In this document: one piece after another, positions 45,401 to 58,428 of the stretch
Numbering within the stretch: position 1 is the first letter of the stretch
Layout of the letters: every line of letters starts with the position of its first letter
Source: Apium graveolens
Lineage: Eukaryota > Streptophyta > Magnoliopsida > Apiales > Apiaceae
Length of the DNA: 64,000 bases
Assembly: GCF_009905375.1 (NCBI RefSeq)
Contig: NC_133648.1
Span: 305,862,565-305,926,564 of the forward strand
Direction: 5' to 3'
The notes under the pieces: model-generated
Databases searched by the model: none
What the model saw: the letters and a program-made list of their open reading frames with translations, nothing else
What the model was told of the DNA's origin: nothing
Translations under genes and position numbers: made by a program

Positions 45401-47789
45401 GGTGATATTTTTTTTTACTCATCAGATTTTAAGGGAAACATCTTCACTCAAGCAGTGATCGGAAATAAGGTAGAAAATTTATTTGGAGGTGGTTAAAATG
45501 ACATTGACTGTAAGGAAATTTTACTATCAGGAAAGGCCAAAGAGGTGGCCGACACTTTAAAGGTAAGTGGATAATTATAGGCGCGTGTGCCAAAAGAAAA
45601 CAGTGATGATGGTTAAAAATGTGAAGGTTGAATTATGGTTTGGATGATTGACATTCCTTCTGATGACTGTGCAATACCCAACCGTAATAGTAGTTGGTAA
45701 AGGTAGAATTCGTGTAATCGCCATGAACGGGCTATCTATCTTAGAAGATACTATCTTGAGAATAAGCCAGGACCATGTTTCAAAAAGGACTAGACGAACC
45801 TTTGAGTAAGTCTTCTATTTAAGGCATATGATTTCGAATGGTATTAACCTGCTATCGTTGCTTTGAGCGAAACTCTTCTGCACTTTTATCTGCTTCATGT
45901 CATGTATGTATGTCAGAATCAGGAGTGTACTCCATGAATCAAGAATGGTGATTATGTTAACTCCTTAGAAGAATTAGATAAGACATATATGGACTCCGTA
46001 TGGTTAGATATTAAGATTTCATGGAAAGTGAATGATGACAGTAGGTCAGTGGTGGACCATAGTAAGGCAACAATGATTCTGCGAGTAATGAGCTGATTAC
46101 AACCATGAGAGTTGTATTGGAATGGGTGTTGAGATTGAGCACCACTAATCGGGTCGTGGTAGTGTATAAGTTATCATTGATAGACTAATTAAGTAGAGTA
46201 TCTACCTAGTGAATTATTATTCTTTCTTATCAATAGAGAGTCGTATTATTATACGAGGAAGGTTGCGGTGCAAGCATAGAATTCAAGTAACGATGATGTC
46301 TAGAATGAGATCCCAGATTCGATTTTCGATGTCGAGGGAGTTTCAAAGGTAATTGTGTATAAGCTCGAGGAAGAGCATGGGTCCATAGAATGATGGACGG
46401 GATAGCGAAAATATTTAGGCACGTGAAATGCGATGCTATAATACTTGATGTTGATATAAATACATATATGTTTTGTTCTTCTATGACAAACCTCTATAGT
46501 TCAGAGGTAGATTCCAAGCCAGATATTTTATGGCAATAAATTTTTTTTTATGAATATACAATTCTCTTCAGTTCGTTCTTTTCTCTTCTTTTCACTTCAT
46601 GTAATCTGAGAAGAACAACCCTTCCAGAAAGGGGAGGTATTGCCGAATGACTATCTATCTGTGTGATAGAAGCCTAGTAGGATACTATCTATTGTTTAAT
46701 TGCTTGTCAAGTACTAAAGGCTGGCCACCTTCTGTACTAACTATGCAATAGGACAAGTGTTCGTGATCATAGTGATCTCTCAACAAATTCCTTTACTTCT
46801 ATTTGATTGATCAAATTCCGGAAAATAGAAACAACTGAAAAAGGAGTAATAAAGTGGTGGTAGTATGCGGAATGGGAACACATTCGTGATACTAAGGTTG
46901 ACGTGGTTATTAAAAGGTTATAGAATGCTAACGAGCAAAAGTATAACCAGTATAATATTAGGAACGGAAGGTGATAGCGATTACGAACTGGAAAAGAATG
47001 GGTATTGAGAAGCAAGAGCTCTAATGATTGGAAGCTATGATGAGAGTCTGTGTAATAGACTTGAAAGAATTTGGAATGATCACTTAATTCGGATTGAGTT
47101 ATCTTACGACAATAGATCATATGTCATTATCGAGATGTCGCCTTATGAGATCCTTGAAGGAAGACAATGTCGATCTCCCTTATGTTAGGATGAAGTTGTA
47201 GAGCGCAAGATGCTCGGACCCGCAGTAGTCCAAAGGACCAAGGGTATGATAGATCTAATCAGAGGACGGCTGGTAGTAGCCCAAGATGGACATGATAAGT
47301 ATGTTGATTTGACACGAAAGGATAAAGAGTATAAAATAGGGGACCTAGTAATGTTATAGGTATCCCTTGGAAAGGATTGATGAGGTTCGGAAAGGAAGGA
47401 AAGCTAAGTCTACAAATTGTTGGACCCTTGGATATATTAAGACGTTTGGGAAGTTAGCATATGAGCTAGCCCTAACCCCGAACATGTAGCAGGTCGTAAC
47501 GTGTTTCACGTATCAATGTTAAGGAAGTGAAATTCAGATGCCAGATAAATAGAGGCATATGAGCGCATAGATATGTAACCCGACGTAACCTATATGGAGC
47601 AACCAGGAAGGGTTATAGAGTGAAAAGGGAACAAGTGCTTTGGAGAAGGGTTATCAAACTATTCAGAGTTTGATGGAAGAACCACAATGTGGGAAATTTA
47701 CTTGAGAGTTAGAAAATGTAATGCTAAGAAAGTATCCCCATTTGTTTTCTATCTGATTCCGGGACGGAATCCTTTTAAGGAGGGGAGAC
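42414..47789 (+). pseudogene. Internal region 2 of array T: near-identical copy of internal region 1
   Basis: Same length (5,376 bp), same primer site (42418-42429), same polypurine tract (47777-47789), and the same stops, indels and RNase H-before-gag order. I find about six substitutions and two compensating homopolymer changes (an A run near 44210 and a T run near 45410) against internal region 1. Domain remnants lie 9,546 bp downstream of their counterparts. No separate gene is present. Confidence 0.85.
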
Positions 47790-49877
47790 TGTAATAACCC
47801 CAATTTTTGAGAAATTTTGAAACCCTTATGAATAGTGTTTTTGCTGAACGAGAAAACTTTTCATGCCACACTATGTAGGGGTTCTGATATTGATATTCTG
47901 AGATTTTATTAGTACTTTATATGGGATATAAGTGTATGTAAAGATCGTCAGAATCCAATTCCGAACACTTTGATTTTTCCCGGAAATCCAATAGATACGG
48001 AAAGAATTGAGTATAAGGTAACAGGATAAAAAGGATTTAAATTAAAGGATTATAAGAGAGGATCATAAAAGGAATACAATATATTGAGAAAGGTTAAGGG
48101 AACCTAAGTAATAAGATCCCGGGTATGATCCCTCAAACGATAAACGAAAACGAAAGTTAAGCGAACCGTATAACAGATCAGCGGTCATTAGGCAAACAAT
48201 TAGGAAGTTAAGCAAAGGGATTAGAGGAAGTGATGTCACTCAACCAATGAGAAGAGGACAAGGAAGGGAAGATGACATAGCAATGTGATGTAAGCATGAC
48301 ATAGGGAAGGAGGAGATGTGGTGGAATATTAACCACACAAAACCAAGGGCAACTAGGTAATTCACTAAAGCAAACAACAAAAATCAACCAACCAAGCAAA
48401 TCATTTCATTTTCATCAAACAAAACACAAAATTCTCTCTTCTTCTTCCTCATGCTCTCGGGTGGTTTCTTAAGAAATGGGAAGTCCAAGCTCCTCCACTT
48501 GTTATTTTCCAAGGTAATTATCCTAGCTCCTCCTAGTTAAGTTACATACTTCCTATAAGTTTAAGCTTCTAATTCCAAGCCAATATTTTTCTATAAATCA
48601 TCAAAGAAGATGGTGAATAGTGTTTTCAAGAACTAAAATTTGTGTTCTTGAAGTTTTGTTTAGATTAAGCTTGGTTAAGGGCTTTAAAGGTGATTCCAAG
48701 CCATCCTCTTGATTCTCCACTCTCCAAGGAAGGTATAAACTACAAACCCTAGCTTTAGTTTTGAGTATTTAGGAATGGTTATGAGTAGTATAGTATATGT
48801 GAAGCATGAAACTTGTTTGTTTAAGAGTTTGGGTTGGAATGGTGGTGGTTGATTTGTTGAAATCTTAAGATTTGGTTAAAGAATGTAGTATAGTTTAAAT
48901 TCAAGTTTTAGGAGTAAGTAAATGGATTATAATGAGTTGGTTTGGGGCTGTTGTAATGTATTTTGGATGGAGTTTGGATTGGGTTATGAATTGGGGTTGG
49001 ATTGTGGTTGTTTTGAGTTGGTTTAAATTTGGGAAATCGCGTAAACATAGCCGTCGTAATGCCCGATTTACCATAGACTGTTTTTGTTCTTAAGATCAGA
49101 ACCCTTGAACTCACTGCTAGGTTTTGACCATTGCCATGTTTATATAGCTCATGTTACGAGCTTCGTTTTGATATGTAGTTCGTTCGATTCCGATGCACGG
49201 TTTAGGAGAAACGACCGTTTCAAGTAACGGCGTTTCGCGAACGAAACTTTTTCCCCTCGCCTTACTTTGAAATGTAGGTTAAAGACCAAAAAGGGTTAAT
49301 TAATGCATGAAACATTTATGGTAAGTGTTTTAGGCAGTTGGTAAGTCACTCGCGAAGGAATCGCTTTAAAACTCGTAAAGGTTAAATTATTAAAAATGGT
49401 GGAGCCGAGGGTACCCGAGTGACTTAAGTGAATCAGTGAGCGCAAAACAAGCGTTAGAGTCTAAGTTAGTTAAAGTATAGATTTACAAGTGACTTTGGTT
49501 TAATTCCAACTTACTTGTTGCTTATAGGTTACCAGACTCGTCCCGAGCCATTCGTAACCCCCAGTCGCTCAGGCAAGTATTCTATCCGTTATACTGTTGT
49601 TGTGATGTATACACTTGTATATGCATTATCTTGCGATAGATGCATGATGTTTATATTAGCAAATGTTGCAATATATTGAAGCATGCTACTATGGTATATA
49701 TATGCATGCCGGTTTCATATTCTTTCCATATATAATTGTTGATTCAGTTGATAATACCTATGCTAGAGGATAGCGGTAACTTGCATATACCCTTAGTATA
49801 GGGACCCAAAGGTGAAAATATTTTCTAAAACCGGGAGTCGAGGATCCCGAGTAGATTTTGTATATATATGGATATGG

Positions 49878-49912
<35 letters not shown>

Positions 49913-51961
49913 CATATATATGGTCATAGTTTTCAAAACTATTAATCGAATAAGGTTTATTCGATAACTTTAAACTTTATTTATTATTGAATATTGTTTC
50001 GAATATTATTCGAAGGCGTATGACTCCTTTTATTATTTATTGAATATTATTTGAATATTCATTTGAGGATGTATGACTCCTTTATTTTATTTAATGAATA
50101 TTATTTATAATATTCATTCGAGGTATTATGACTCAGCTTATTTTATTTATTGAATATTATTTGAATATTCATTTGAGGATCTATGACTCCGATTATTTGC
50201 TGAGATATATTCTTTATTTTATTAAAGAATAAGGTGTAAATAATCAAACTTATTTTCGATTATTCAAATAAAGATAATACTTTCACATAAGTATATCTTT
50301 GGTTATTTAATACTCGTTTCAAGTATAAATTTTAATACTTCTACTTCAATTATTTTTATAAAGACTATTCTTTATGGGAATATTATTTAAATAATAATAT
50401 TCGGTCATTTTCTAAATATTCTGGGGACTGATTTACTTCATTAAATCAGCTTTACTCCAAACACTCTTTAAAGTGTTTTCGAGTCTTCAAAATGATTTTT
50501 AAAAGTCAGAGTGGATCCCAAAACTCATTTTTATATTTAAGATCTTCCTTTTTAAGGGGATTTAAATACTCGCTCAAAACCTGGGGAATCCGGCTCTGTG
50601 GTGTATTTTATATTCGCAACGAGGTTGCAGTTTTGGTAAATGAATTGATTACTTGCCCAACGTTCGGGAAGTAAGCCCATCTAATTGAGTCGGCATAAGC
50701 GACAGGCCGGGGTACGGTCTATTATTGTGTAAGTGGCTGGGTGGCAGTCCATCAACGCGTGAGGGGCCGGGGTACGGTCTAGCGCGAGGTCCTAATGCGG
50801 CCAGGGTGATGACCGGTGAGGAATTCATCCATCTACAGTAGAAAAGGTTACTTATTGGTATCTGTGCCTGATCAGCAAGATATCGGGTTTATGCCAAAAT
50901 TCTTTTCCTTTCCAAAATTCATTGGATGTTTCAAACTCTGTTCATACTTTGCATAACAGAGGTTCCAGGAAATGTTTAAAGGGATATATATATGTGGATA
51001 TATATATATATCGGGGCTAAATAAAGTATCTCATAACTTTTTCATTCAATAATATTTCAAAGATTGAATCTATTCAAGTCTTATCTTGTGGTCTCATCAG
51101 TGGGATGAACTTTTGAAATTGATTATAACTTGAACGGTGGTAGTTCAAGTAGTATTTGGGAATGATATAAGTATAGTGAAGTATTTGGTAACTTCATCTT
51201 TTAAACTTATATCTAATTAATAATTGTCTTATGAATGACAAAGATTTTCAGAAAAACGTTGAGACAAGGTTAGATATATGAGATCACCTTGCAACGATAT
51301 TTTTATACAGTTATACAATGGGACTTTGTGTATATTATGCATGGAAGAGGACTTCCATTACTTTGAAAAGTATATATGTATATATACTGAATATTTTGCG
51401 ATTTCATCGCATTAAGATATCAAACTTGGTTCATTTCTTTTGACCAAGATTTTCATGAGTATTATGAGTAGACTCATATACTATTAATCATTATACATAT
51501 TATTTTGGTGGACTTGCTGCTCACCCTTGCTTTCTTCTTTCATCACACAACATCAGATAGATAAGATGAACAGGACCAAGCTCCCAATTCGTGATCGGAT
51601 AGGAAGCGTTTCGCAGCTTCCTATAGGCATTGAAGTCACTGTAGCTGAGGTAGGGAACTACCAATAGACTAGGCTTCAACTTTTGATGTACCAGATTTAT
51701 GTATATTTATGAATTGTAATAATGGCAATGAAATGTAAATTTATTCAGAACCTTTTTAAGGTGTATTGACATATAATTGTGGAATAAAACGACTTGTGAT
51801 TATTTTTGGATGTTCATCTCTGAGACTATAACGTGTGGTGTGTGTGTTTATTGTGGGGTCACAGTACAGAGTAGTTGAGAAATTATTAAGATTGGGTGTT
51901 AATAAGGGAAATGGAACTCGTGACAACCCGGATCCCCGACCCCGGATCTGGGGGTGTTACA
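47790..51961 (+). repeat. LTR3 of array T (4,172 bp)
   Basis: Same ends as LTR1 and LTR2. About 18 substitutions from LTR1 and 8 from LTR2, plus TA-run length changes (15, 19 and 21 bases in LTR1, 2 and 3). Confidence 0.95.
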
Positions 51962-51966
51962 CTGTG
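51962..51966 (+). repeat. Target-site duplication CTGTG, right copy (array T)
   Basis: One mismatch to ATGTG at 28697-28701; the C protease resumes at once. Confidence 0.8.
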
Positions 51967-54900
51967 GGATATGACTTGATTTCAAAATAAAATGTCATCA
52001 TTGAAGAGGTTGCCCTAGTGGATGGTCTCAATCATAATTTGTTGAGTATCAGCCAAATTTGTGATAAGGGAAACTCAGTTACCTTCAATTCAAAAGCCTG
52101 TGTTGTGACAAACATAAAGAGCAACAAAGTGGTTCTCACTGGAGTAAGAAAAGTAAATGTATACCTAGCTGACTTTAAGTCATCAAATACAGAATCTGTC
52201 ACTTGTCTTCTCAGTAAATCAAGTCAAGATGAAAGTTGGCTATGATACAAGAAGCTGTCCCATCTAAACTTCAAGACCATGAATGAGCTTGTCAAGAAAG
52301 AATTGGTTAGAGGTATTCCTCAAGTGGAGTTTACTAAGGATGGATTGTGTGATGCCTTCCAGAAAGGAAAGCAGTATAAAGCATCATTCAGAAAGAAACT
52401 TGATTCAACAATTGAAGAACCTCTGCAACTGTTGCATATGGATTTGTTTGGACCAGTTAATGTATTATCTAATTCAAGAAAAAGAGTTTGGCTAGTAATT
52501 GTGGATGATTTCTCAAAGTTCTCTAGGACATATTTTCTAAAGTCCAAAGATGAAGCTAGTGAAATCATCATCAATCACATAAGGAAAGTCAATAATCATC
52601 ATGACTTCAAGGTTAGAAGAATCAGGAGTGACAATCGAACTGAGTTCAAGAATTCTGTGATGAGATCATTTTGTGAAGAAAGTGGGATTATGCATGAGTT
52701 TTCTGCAGCAAGAACTCTACAACAAAATGGAGTAGTGGAAAGGAAGAATAGATCTCTTATTGAAGCTGCAAGGACTATGCTTGAAGAATCAAAGTTACCA
52801 ACATATTTTTTGGCTGAAGCTGTGAATACTGCCTGCTACACTCAGAATATCTCTTTGGTTAATCAAGCAAAGTGCATGACACCCTACCAATTGTTCAAGA
52901 ATAGGAAGCCAACTCTAAATTTTCTTCATGTCTTTGGCTGCAAATGTTATATCTTAAGGAATCAAACTGATCATCATGGAAAGTTTGATGCTAAAGCAGA
53001 TGGAGGAATCTTTGTTGGATATGCTGTTGGAAAAGCATACAGAGTCTACAATCTAAGAACCAAAATTTTTATGGAATCCATACATGTTGTGTTTGATGAT
53101 AAAAATATTGAAGGACTGCGAGATGGAGATTTCCATGATAGCCTCAAGTTTGATAATGTGGAGTTGGGTTAATGATGACAAGGATGATGAAAGTGATCAA
53201 GAAACATTGACTAAGGAAGCACATAATTCAACATCTGTCGAGTTAGAAAATGCTTCATCCGTTAGTAGACAATCTGCCTCATCCGTCGGGAGACAATCAG
53301 CTTCATCCGTCGAGATACAAAGTGCATCATCTGTCGGAATAATGAGAGAAGCTGAAAGTCAGAATAGATCATCTAGAGAAAATACCCATTTCTCAAATCA
53401 TAGATTCACAAACTCAGGGTAAGTTTCTCATAATCAAAACTTAGTCACACATCAAGAAAACAATGATGCCTCTTCATCTAGAGCTAATCTACCTCAACAA
53501 AGAAAATGGACTAGAGATCACCCTTTTGAGCTCATCATTGGTGATACATCTTCTAGAGTTCAAACAAGGAAAACAACTCAAGAAGAATGTCTATATAGCA
53601 GCTTTCTCTCTAAGGAAGAACCAAAGAAGGTAGAAGAAGCTTTGTTGGATCCTGATTGGGTTTTAGCTATGCAGGAGGAGCTAAACCAATTTGAAAGGAA
53701 CAAGGTATGGAAGCTGGTACCCAAATCTAAAGGAAAGAATCCAATTGACAGCAAGTGGGTATTCAGAAACAAGATGGATGAAAATGGTATAGTGGTCAGG
53801 AACAAAGCTAGATTGGTTGCTAAGGGCTACTATCAACAAGAATGAATAGATTTTGATGAAACTTTTTCTCCTATTGCAAGACTTGAAGCCATCAAAATTT
53901 TCTTAGCCTATGCAGCCCATGCCAATTTCAAGGTCTATCAAATGGATGTCAAAAGTGCCTTTCTGAATGGAGATTTGGAGGAGGAAGTCTATGTCAGTCA
54001 GCCTCCTGGTTTTGAAGATCCAAATTTTCCATAATATGTCTACTATCTTTTGAAAGCACTTTATGGATTGAAGCAAGCACCTAGAGCCTGGTATGACACT
54101 TTATCAAAGTTTTTTTTGGAAAATCACTTCACAAGAGGTACTGTTGATAGAACTTTATTCTTTAGAAATGTTAATGGCTCTAGTATACTTGTTCAAATTT
54201 ATGTAGATGACATTATATTTGGCTCTATAGATGAAAAAGTTTGCAAAAAGTTTGCCATATTAATGCGAAGTAAGTATGAAATGAGCATGATGAGAGAACT
54301 AACTTACTTTCTTGGTTTACAAGTTAAGCATGTTAGTGATGGAATATTCATTAGTCAAACCAAATATATTTATGATCTCTTAAAGAAGTTTGATCTAATG
54401 GATTGCACATCTGTAAAAACTCTCATGACCACTGCAACTAAATTTGAATTAAACACTACTGAAAAGTTTGTGGATATTTCAAGCTATAGGGGCATGGTTG
54501 GTTCACTTCTATACTTAACAACTAGTAAGCCATATATAATGTTTTCTACCTATCTTTGTGCTAGATTTCAAACTGATCCTAGAGAATCTCATTTAGTAGC
54601 TATTAAGAGAATCTTCAGATATCTCAAGGGAACACCAAATCTTGGCTTTTGGTACCCTAGAGATTCTGGTTTTGATATAATTGGTTATTCAGATGCAAAT
54701 TATGCAGGTTGTAAAATTGATTGGAAAAGTACAACAGGAACCTGTCAATTTCTAGGGAACAAGCTTGTGTCCTGGTTCAGTAAAAAGCTGAATATATTGA
54801 TGCTGGTAGTTGCTATACATAAATTTTGTGGATGAAAAACCAATTATTGGACTATGGTCTACAAGTGGACAAAATTCCTATTTTCTGTGACAACACAAGT

Positions 54901-55113
54901 GCTATTTCCATCACTGAAAATCCAGTACAACATTCAAGAACAAAGCACATAGACATCAAGTACCACTTCATTAAGGAACATGTGATGAATGGTACTGTGG
55001 AACTTCATTTTGTTCCAAGTGAAAAGCAGCTTGCAGATATCTTTACCAATCCACTTGATGAATACACCTTTTCTAGGTTGGTAAGTGATTTAGGTATGCT
55101 AAATTATTCCTAA
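51967..55113 (+). pseudogene. Copia pol: protease end, integrase, RT, RNase H, broken (element C)
   Basis: Integrase shows KLSHLNF, a damaged zinc pair (CDAF where CDSC/CDAC is normal), HMDLFG, RSDNRTEF (Arg for the usual Gly) and the VVERKNRSL block. A linker rich in SASSVG-type repeats (53230-53345) leads to RT with [36 protein letters not shown] and an intact YVDD (about 54200). RNase H has lost a short block containing the STAEAE motif (about 54790), shifting the frame; its end LADIFTNPLDE is at about 55040. Stops lie at 51988, 52243 (TGG to TGA), 53170, 53420, 53843 and 54032. Confidence 0.9.
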
Positions 55114-55519
55114 ATTATTTCATATATTTTTGCAAGTTATAATGCATCCAGAAACTTAATTGATTTTTCTGTTTTAGATGAAATTTTGGCTAAGTCAAAA
55201 TTTACATCCTGACAGATGCTTATTATCCATCGACTTTGACCATCCGTCTGAATAGAAAATATTAATAAAAATCAATTATCTTTCTGGATTATTTTAAACC
55301 CGACGAATAATTGTTTTATTCTCATCTGTCGAATTATCTCAATCTTAGCCGTTGGACCTCTGAACATTATCCATCAGATATACTTACAGTCTATAAGTAT
55401 AACACGACGGATATTTGACAGAATTTTGATAGTTCATTTATTTTAAACGGCTATTTTGGGCTATTTGTTTGACTACTTTATTTTACTTTATTACTTTTGA
55501 CAATTTATTTTTGAGATAG
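55114..55519 (+). other. Spacer between pol and accessory gene (element C)
   Basis: No gene. It carries several copies of a motif like ATCCGTCG or its complement (for example CCATCGA, CCGTCTG, CCCGACGAAT, CATCTGTCGAA, CACGACGGAT at 55225-55415), the same motif found in C's integrase-RT linker and accessory gene. Confidence 0.6.
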
Positions 55520-55527
55520 TATAAAAG
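55520..55527 (+). promoter_or_regulatory. TATA box of the accessory gene (element C)
   Basis: TATAAAAG lies 119 bp upstream of the ATG at 55639 and is followed by a CT-rich leader (TCTAATTCTCTTCTTCTCC, CTCTCTTTCTCTCTGC). The arrangement is the same as in A and B despite no obvious sequence match. Confidence 0.6.
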
Positions 55528-55638
55528 CAAAATTCATTTTCATTCTTTTCTTTTATCATTCTCAAATCAATTGCTCTAATTCTCTTCTTCTCCAAAGCAA
55601 ATACTCTCTTTCTCTCTGCAAATTTCCGTACTTTAACA

Positions 55639-57691
55639 ATGGCACTAGTAGTCAAAATCAAGTCTCAGTCTGGCTTCATCTATGAAAAGAACAACTTCGT
55701 AGCTCTTATGAACAAGGAAATTCCATAATCTGAAGATTTTCATAAAATGATGGATTTTGTGAAAGGTTGCAAACTCAGTTATGGTATGCTGGAATCACCC
55801 ACAATCTACTGTGAAGTTGTGGAGGAGATATGGATAACTGCTGTGTACCAGTCTACAGACAAAACCATATCTTTCACTCTCAAAGGTAATCAATTCTGCA
55901 TTAACAGTGACATAATTCAAGCATGCTTTAAGATTCCTGAAAACATTATATTTGTTCCACACACAGATACTAATTTAGTTACCATGCTTAATTCTGTTGG
56001 CTATGCACTCTCTACCTCTAAGTTAAGTGATATTAGGAGGCTAGGTCTTAGAAAAGAATGGAGTTATCTGTGTGATGTAGTTACCAAGGTATTTTCTGGT
56101 AAGGTAAGTAATTTTGATTCTGTCAATACTGACTAGCTTAACATGCTTTATATGTTAGTTACTGATAATTATCATAATTTTGGTGACATGGTTATGTTTG
56201 AATTAGGCAATAAGTTATGGGAAGTTAATAAGAGAGGTAAAAGTGTCTATTATGCTAGATTATTTATGATGCTTGCTAACCATCTTATGAAGAATATTGC
56301 TATTGAGAACCCAACTAAGAAACTGAATTGTTGGGTTCAAGAAAGAAGAATCATTACAGATCTCAACAGAACAAGTCACCGCCAAGAGGTGCCCCTCTTC
56401 TACTTCCCAATCATGGAGGGCCCTCATGTAAGTGAGGTAAGCACCACTATCACTACTCTTCCAACCTCACAAATTTCTTTGTCTCTGAGTGTAGCTATGG
56501 CATCTATGTCAATGACCCAACAGATGCCTACCCAAGCTACCAAAACAAAATCTTCAAAATCCAAAACAAAGAAAGCCCCCTCTGGTTTCTCTAAAAAAAA
56601 ACCAGTTGCAAAATCTACCAAACCTAAAGAGGGGAGTGTGCAGGGTAGTGAGTTGGATGAGGGACAGGATGCAAATCAAAGAAACCCTAAGGATAATGTT
56701 GGTGAGGAAAGTGTGCCCAAGCCTAGCCGCACCACAGTTTCCCAACAAACTGTGGTAGTTAATAAAGAAATTAGCACAATTCTAGCTTCATCCTCTCAAA
56801 AGGATGTTGCTATTGAAACAAGCTCCCAACCAGGAGCACAGACCAAGGGGTAAGAGATAGAAGTTCACCTCAAACCTATGCCAGAAAGAAGAGACCCAAA
56901 ACCCTTGAGGAGGCACAGGGAACACACACAGTGCATACTAGAGCAAAAGACTCAGTCACTGCACCAACTCAAATTCAGCTTGATGTGGCTCCAATAAATG
57001 TGAAGTCACAACCAAAATCTTTAGTGATAGAAGCACCTCAAACACCAAACTCTCCCACAAATTTTCTGGATGTGGATATGATTAACACATCAATTCCTGA
57101 TTCCCCTTCTTTAACTTTGTTGGGAAGCCAAAATTTAGTACAAGTGAGCATCATCTTTTAGATGATTTGTTGGCTCACTTGCCAATTCTTTCAGGATCTA
57201 TTGAGACATCTGTGCCTAAATTTTCATCAATCTGAACAGAGTCTACAATAGTCTTCACTCCAAACTCATTCATTTCTTCTATTCTGATGGATATTGTTCA
57301 TCCATTGGTTAGTGATTGTATCCCAAAGGATGTGCCTAACAGCAATCATCTGTCGGCTAGCCTAACTACTATCCTGATGGATGTTCCTCATCTGTCGGCA
57401 CTCTCTACACACACTGAAAATTCAACAATTATGACAAGTGTAGATGAGTTAGTAGTTGTACAATCACTCTTAGGACTGAGGGAATGGAGTGAAATGAGTG
57501 AGAGGCTGGGTTACTCCCAGGCAAAAGGAGAGGAAAAGAGTGAACTCATGCAGGCTATTTGTTCCAGCCTAGAAAAAGGGAGTGAGAGGAGTCCCACCTT
57601 AGAAGGTGAAGGTGAGGGTGTGAGGGTGGTGAGCCAAGGGGAGCCCTTGATGCAACAAAAGAGAGATCATGAGGGAAATGCAGGTACATGA
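55639..57691 (+). pseudogene. Accessory gene of element C, broken
   Basis: Starts MALVVKIKSQSGFIYEKN. Stops at 55726 (CAA to TAA) and 56134 (CAG to TAG) interrupt an N-terminal domain that shares the pattern EWSYLCDVVTKVFSGKVSNF with EWSFFFDCITKAFGKKCSNF of A/B. A Lys-rich region follows (SKSKTKKAPSGFSKKKP, 56540-56620), then disordered Ser/Thr/Gln-rich sequence. Frameshifts near 56850 and 57160 put the rest in other frames; the last open piece ends at 57691, though a further frame (NEYVNLDLVMRT, about 57705-57860) may be its continuation. No membrane span is visible. Homology to the A/B gene is clear only in the first 250 residues. Confidence 0.72.
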
Positions 57692-58080
57692 TGATGAGGA
57701 TTAAGGAATGAATATGTTAATTTGGATTTGGTTATGCGTACTTGTGGTGATGTTCAATTGGAGAGGATGCAAACATTGGTTATGAAGCTTAATTGGACAA
57801 CAAGGAATAAAGGAGCGATGCATGAAGTTGCACAAGTAGCTGATTATTATATAATTATTAATTAGAATTTTGCTTGCAAGTTTTTACCTTTCACTTGAAA
57901 GGGTTTTTCTTGTTTTAAGCACTTAGGATTTTATTTTCCTATTTGGATTTGGTTTTTGTCTTTTTTCTATTCGGGTTTGATTTTTAAATTTGTTTCCTGG
58001 AAGGATTCATATATTGGCTAATTCAAGCTGATATTGGATTTCTCTTGGAATCCTATAGGGTTTGGGTTATTGTCTAAGCC

Positions 58081-58088
58081 TATAAATA
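58081..58088 (+). promoter_or_regulatory. TATA box in LTR of element E
   Basis: CCTATAAATACTCCTC about 270 bp upstream of the LTR end, the usual placement for an LTR promoter. Confidence 0.5.
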
Positions 58089-58357
58089 CTCCTCTCATGT
58101 AATCTTTTAGAGACAATGGATGATATAAAACTTTTGTTTTGAGATAAACTATGAGTAGTTTTTCTTCCCTCTAAACTTCAATTACTGGATTGTTTTGAAG
58201 GTTAGATTCGAATTACTTAGTTTCTGGATTGATCTAAGCAATTTGAGATTCAAAGTTCACGTTTCTGGATTGATTGTGTTCTTTTGAAATATCATCTTCT
58301 TCTCTTATCCCTTTTCTTCTTCTTCTTTCTTTATTTGTGGAGAGATCCACGTCAATT

Positions 58358-58369
58358 TGGTATCAGAGC
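58358..58369 (+). promoter_or_regulatory. Primer binding site of element E
   Basis: TGGTATCAGAGC, exact initiator-Met type, three bases after a CA terminus at 58353-58354. Confidence 0.75.
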
Positions 58370-58428
58370 CAAGGTTTTTTCTCCAATTTCTTAATTGTTG
58401 GGAGATCTAGGTTTCAAAAAAAAAAAAT

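Larger units (their letters stand above)
28702..51961 (+). mobile_element. Array T: tandem Ty3/gypsy element, LTR-internal-LTR-internal-LTR (23.3 kb)
   Basis: Three LTRs (4,166, 4,170 and 4,172 bp) alternate with two internal regions of exactly 5,376 bp. Each internal region starts with TGGTATCAGAGC and ends with AAGGAGGGGAGAC. One pair of target duplications flanks the whole array, so it is one insertion later duplicated, not two insertions. The very long LTRs and the integrase C-terminal sequence fit the chromovirus Tekay/Del lineage. The coding region is destroyed in both internal copies. Confidence 0.93.
51962..57700 (+). mobile_element. Element C (right part): pol and accessory gene, 3' end truncated
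   Basis: Protease remainder, integrase, RT, RNase H, spacer with its own TATA box, and the accessory gene. No polypurine tract or 3' LTR of the A/B kind follows; the sequence passes into element E somewhere near 57700. Confidence 0.85.

Noticed and set aside
28702..51961. Array T as an ordinary segmental duplication or assembly error
   Set aside because: Unit ends coincide exactly with LTR, primer site and polypurine tract, and the copies carry distinguishing substitutions. Long-read confirmation would still be decisive.
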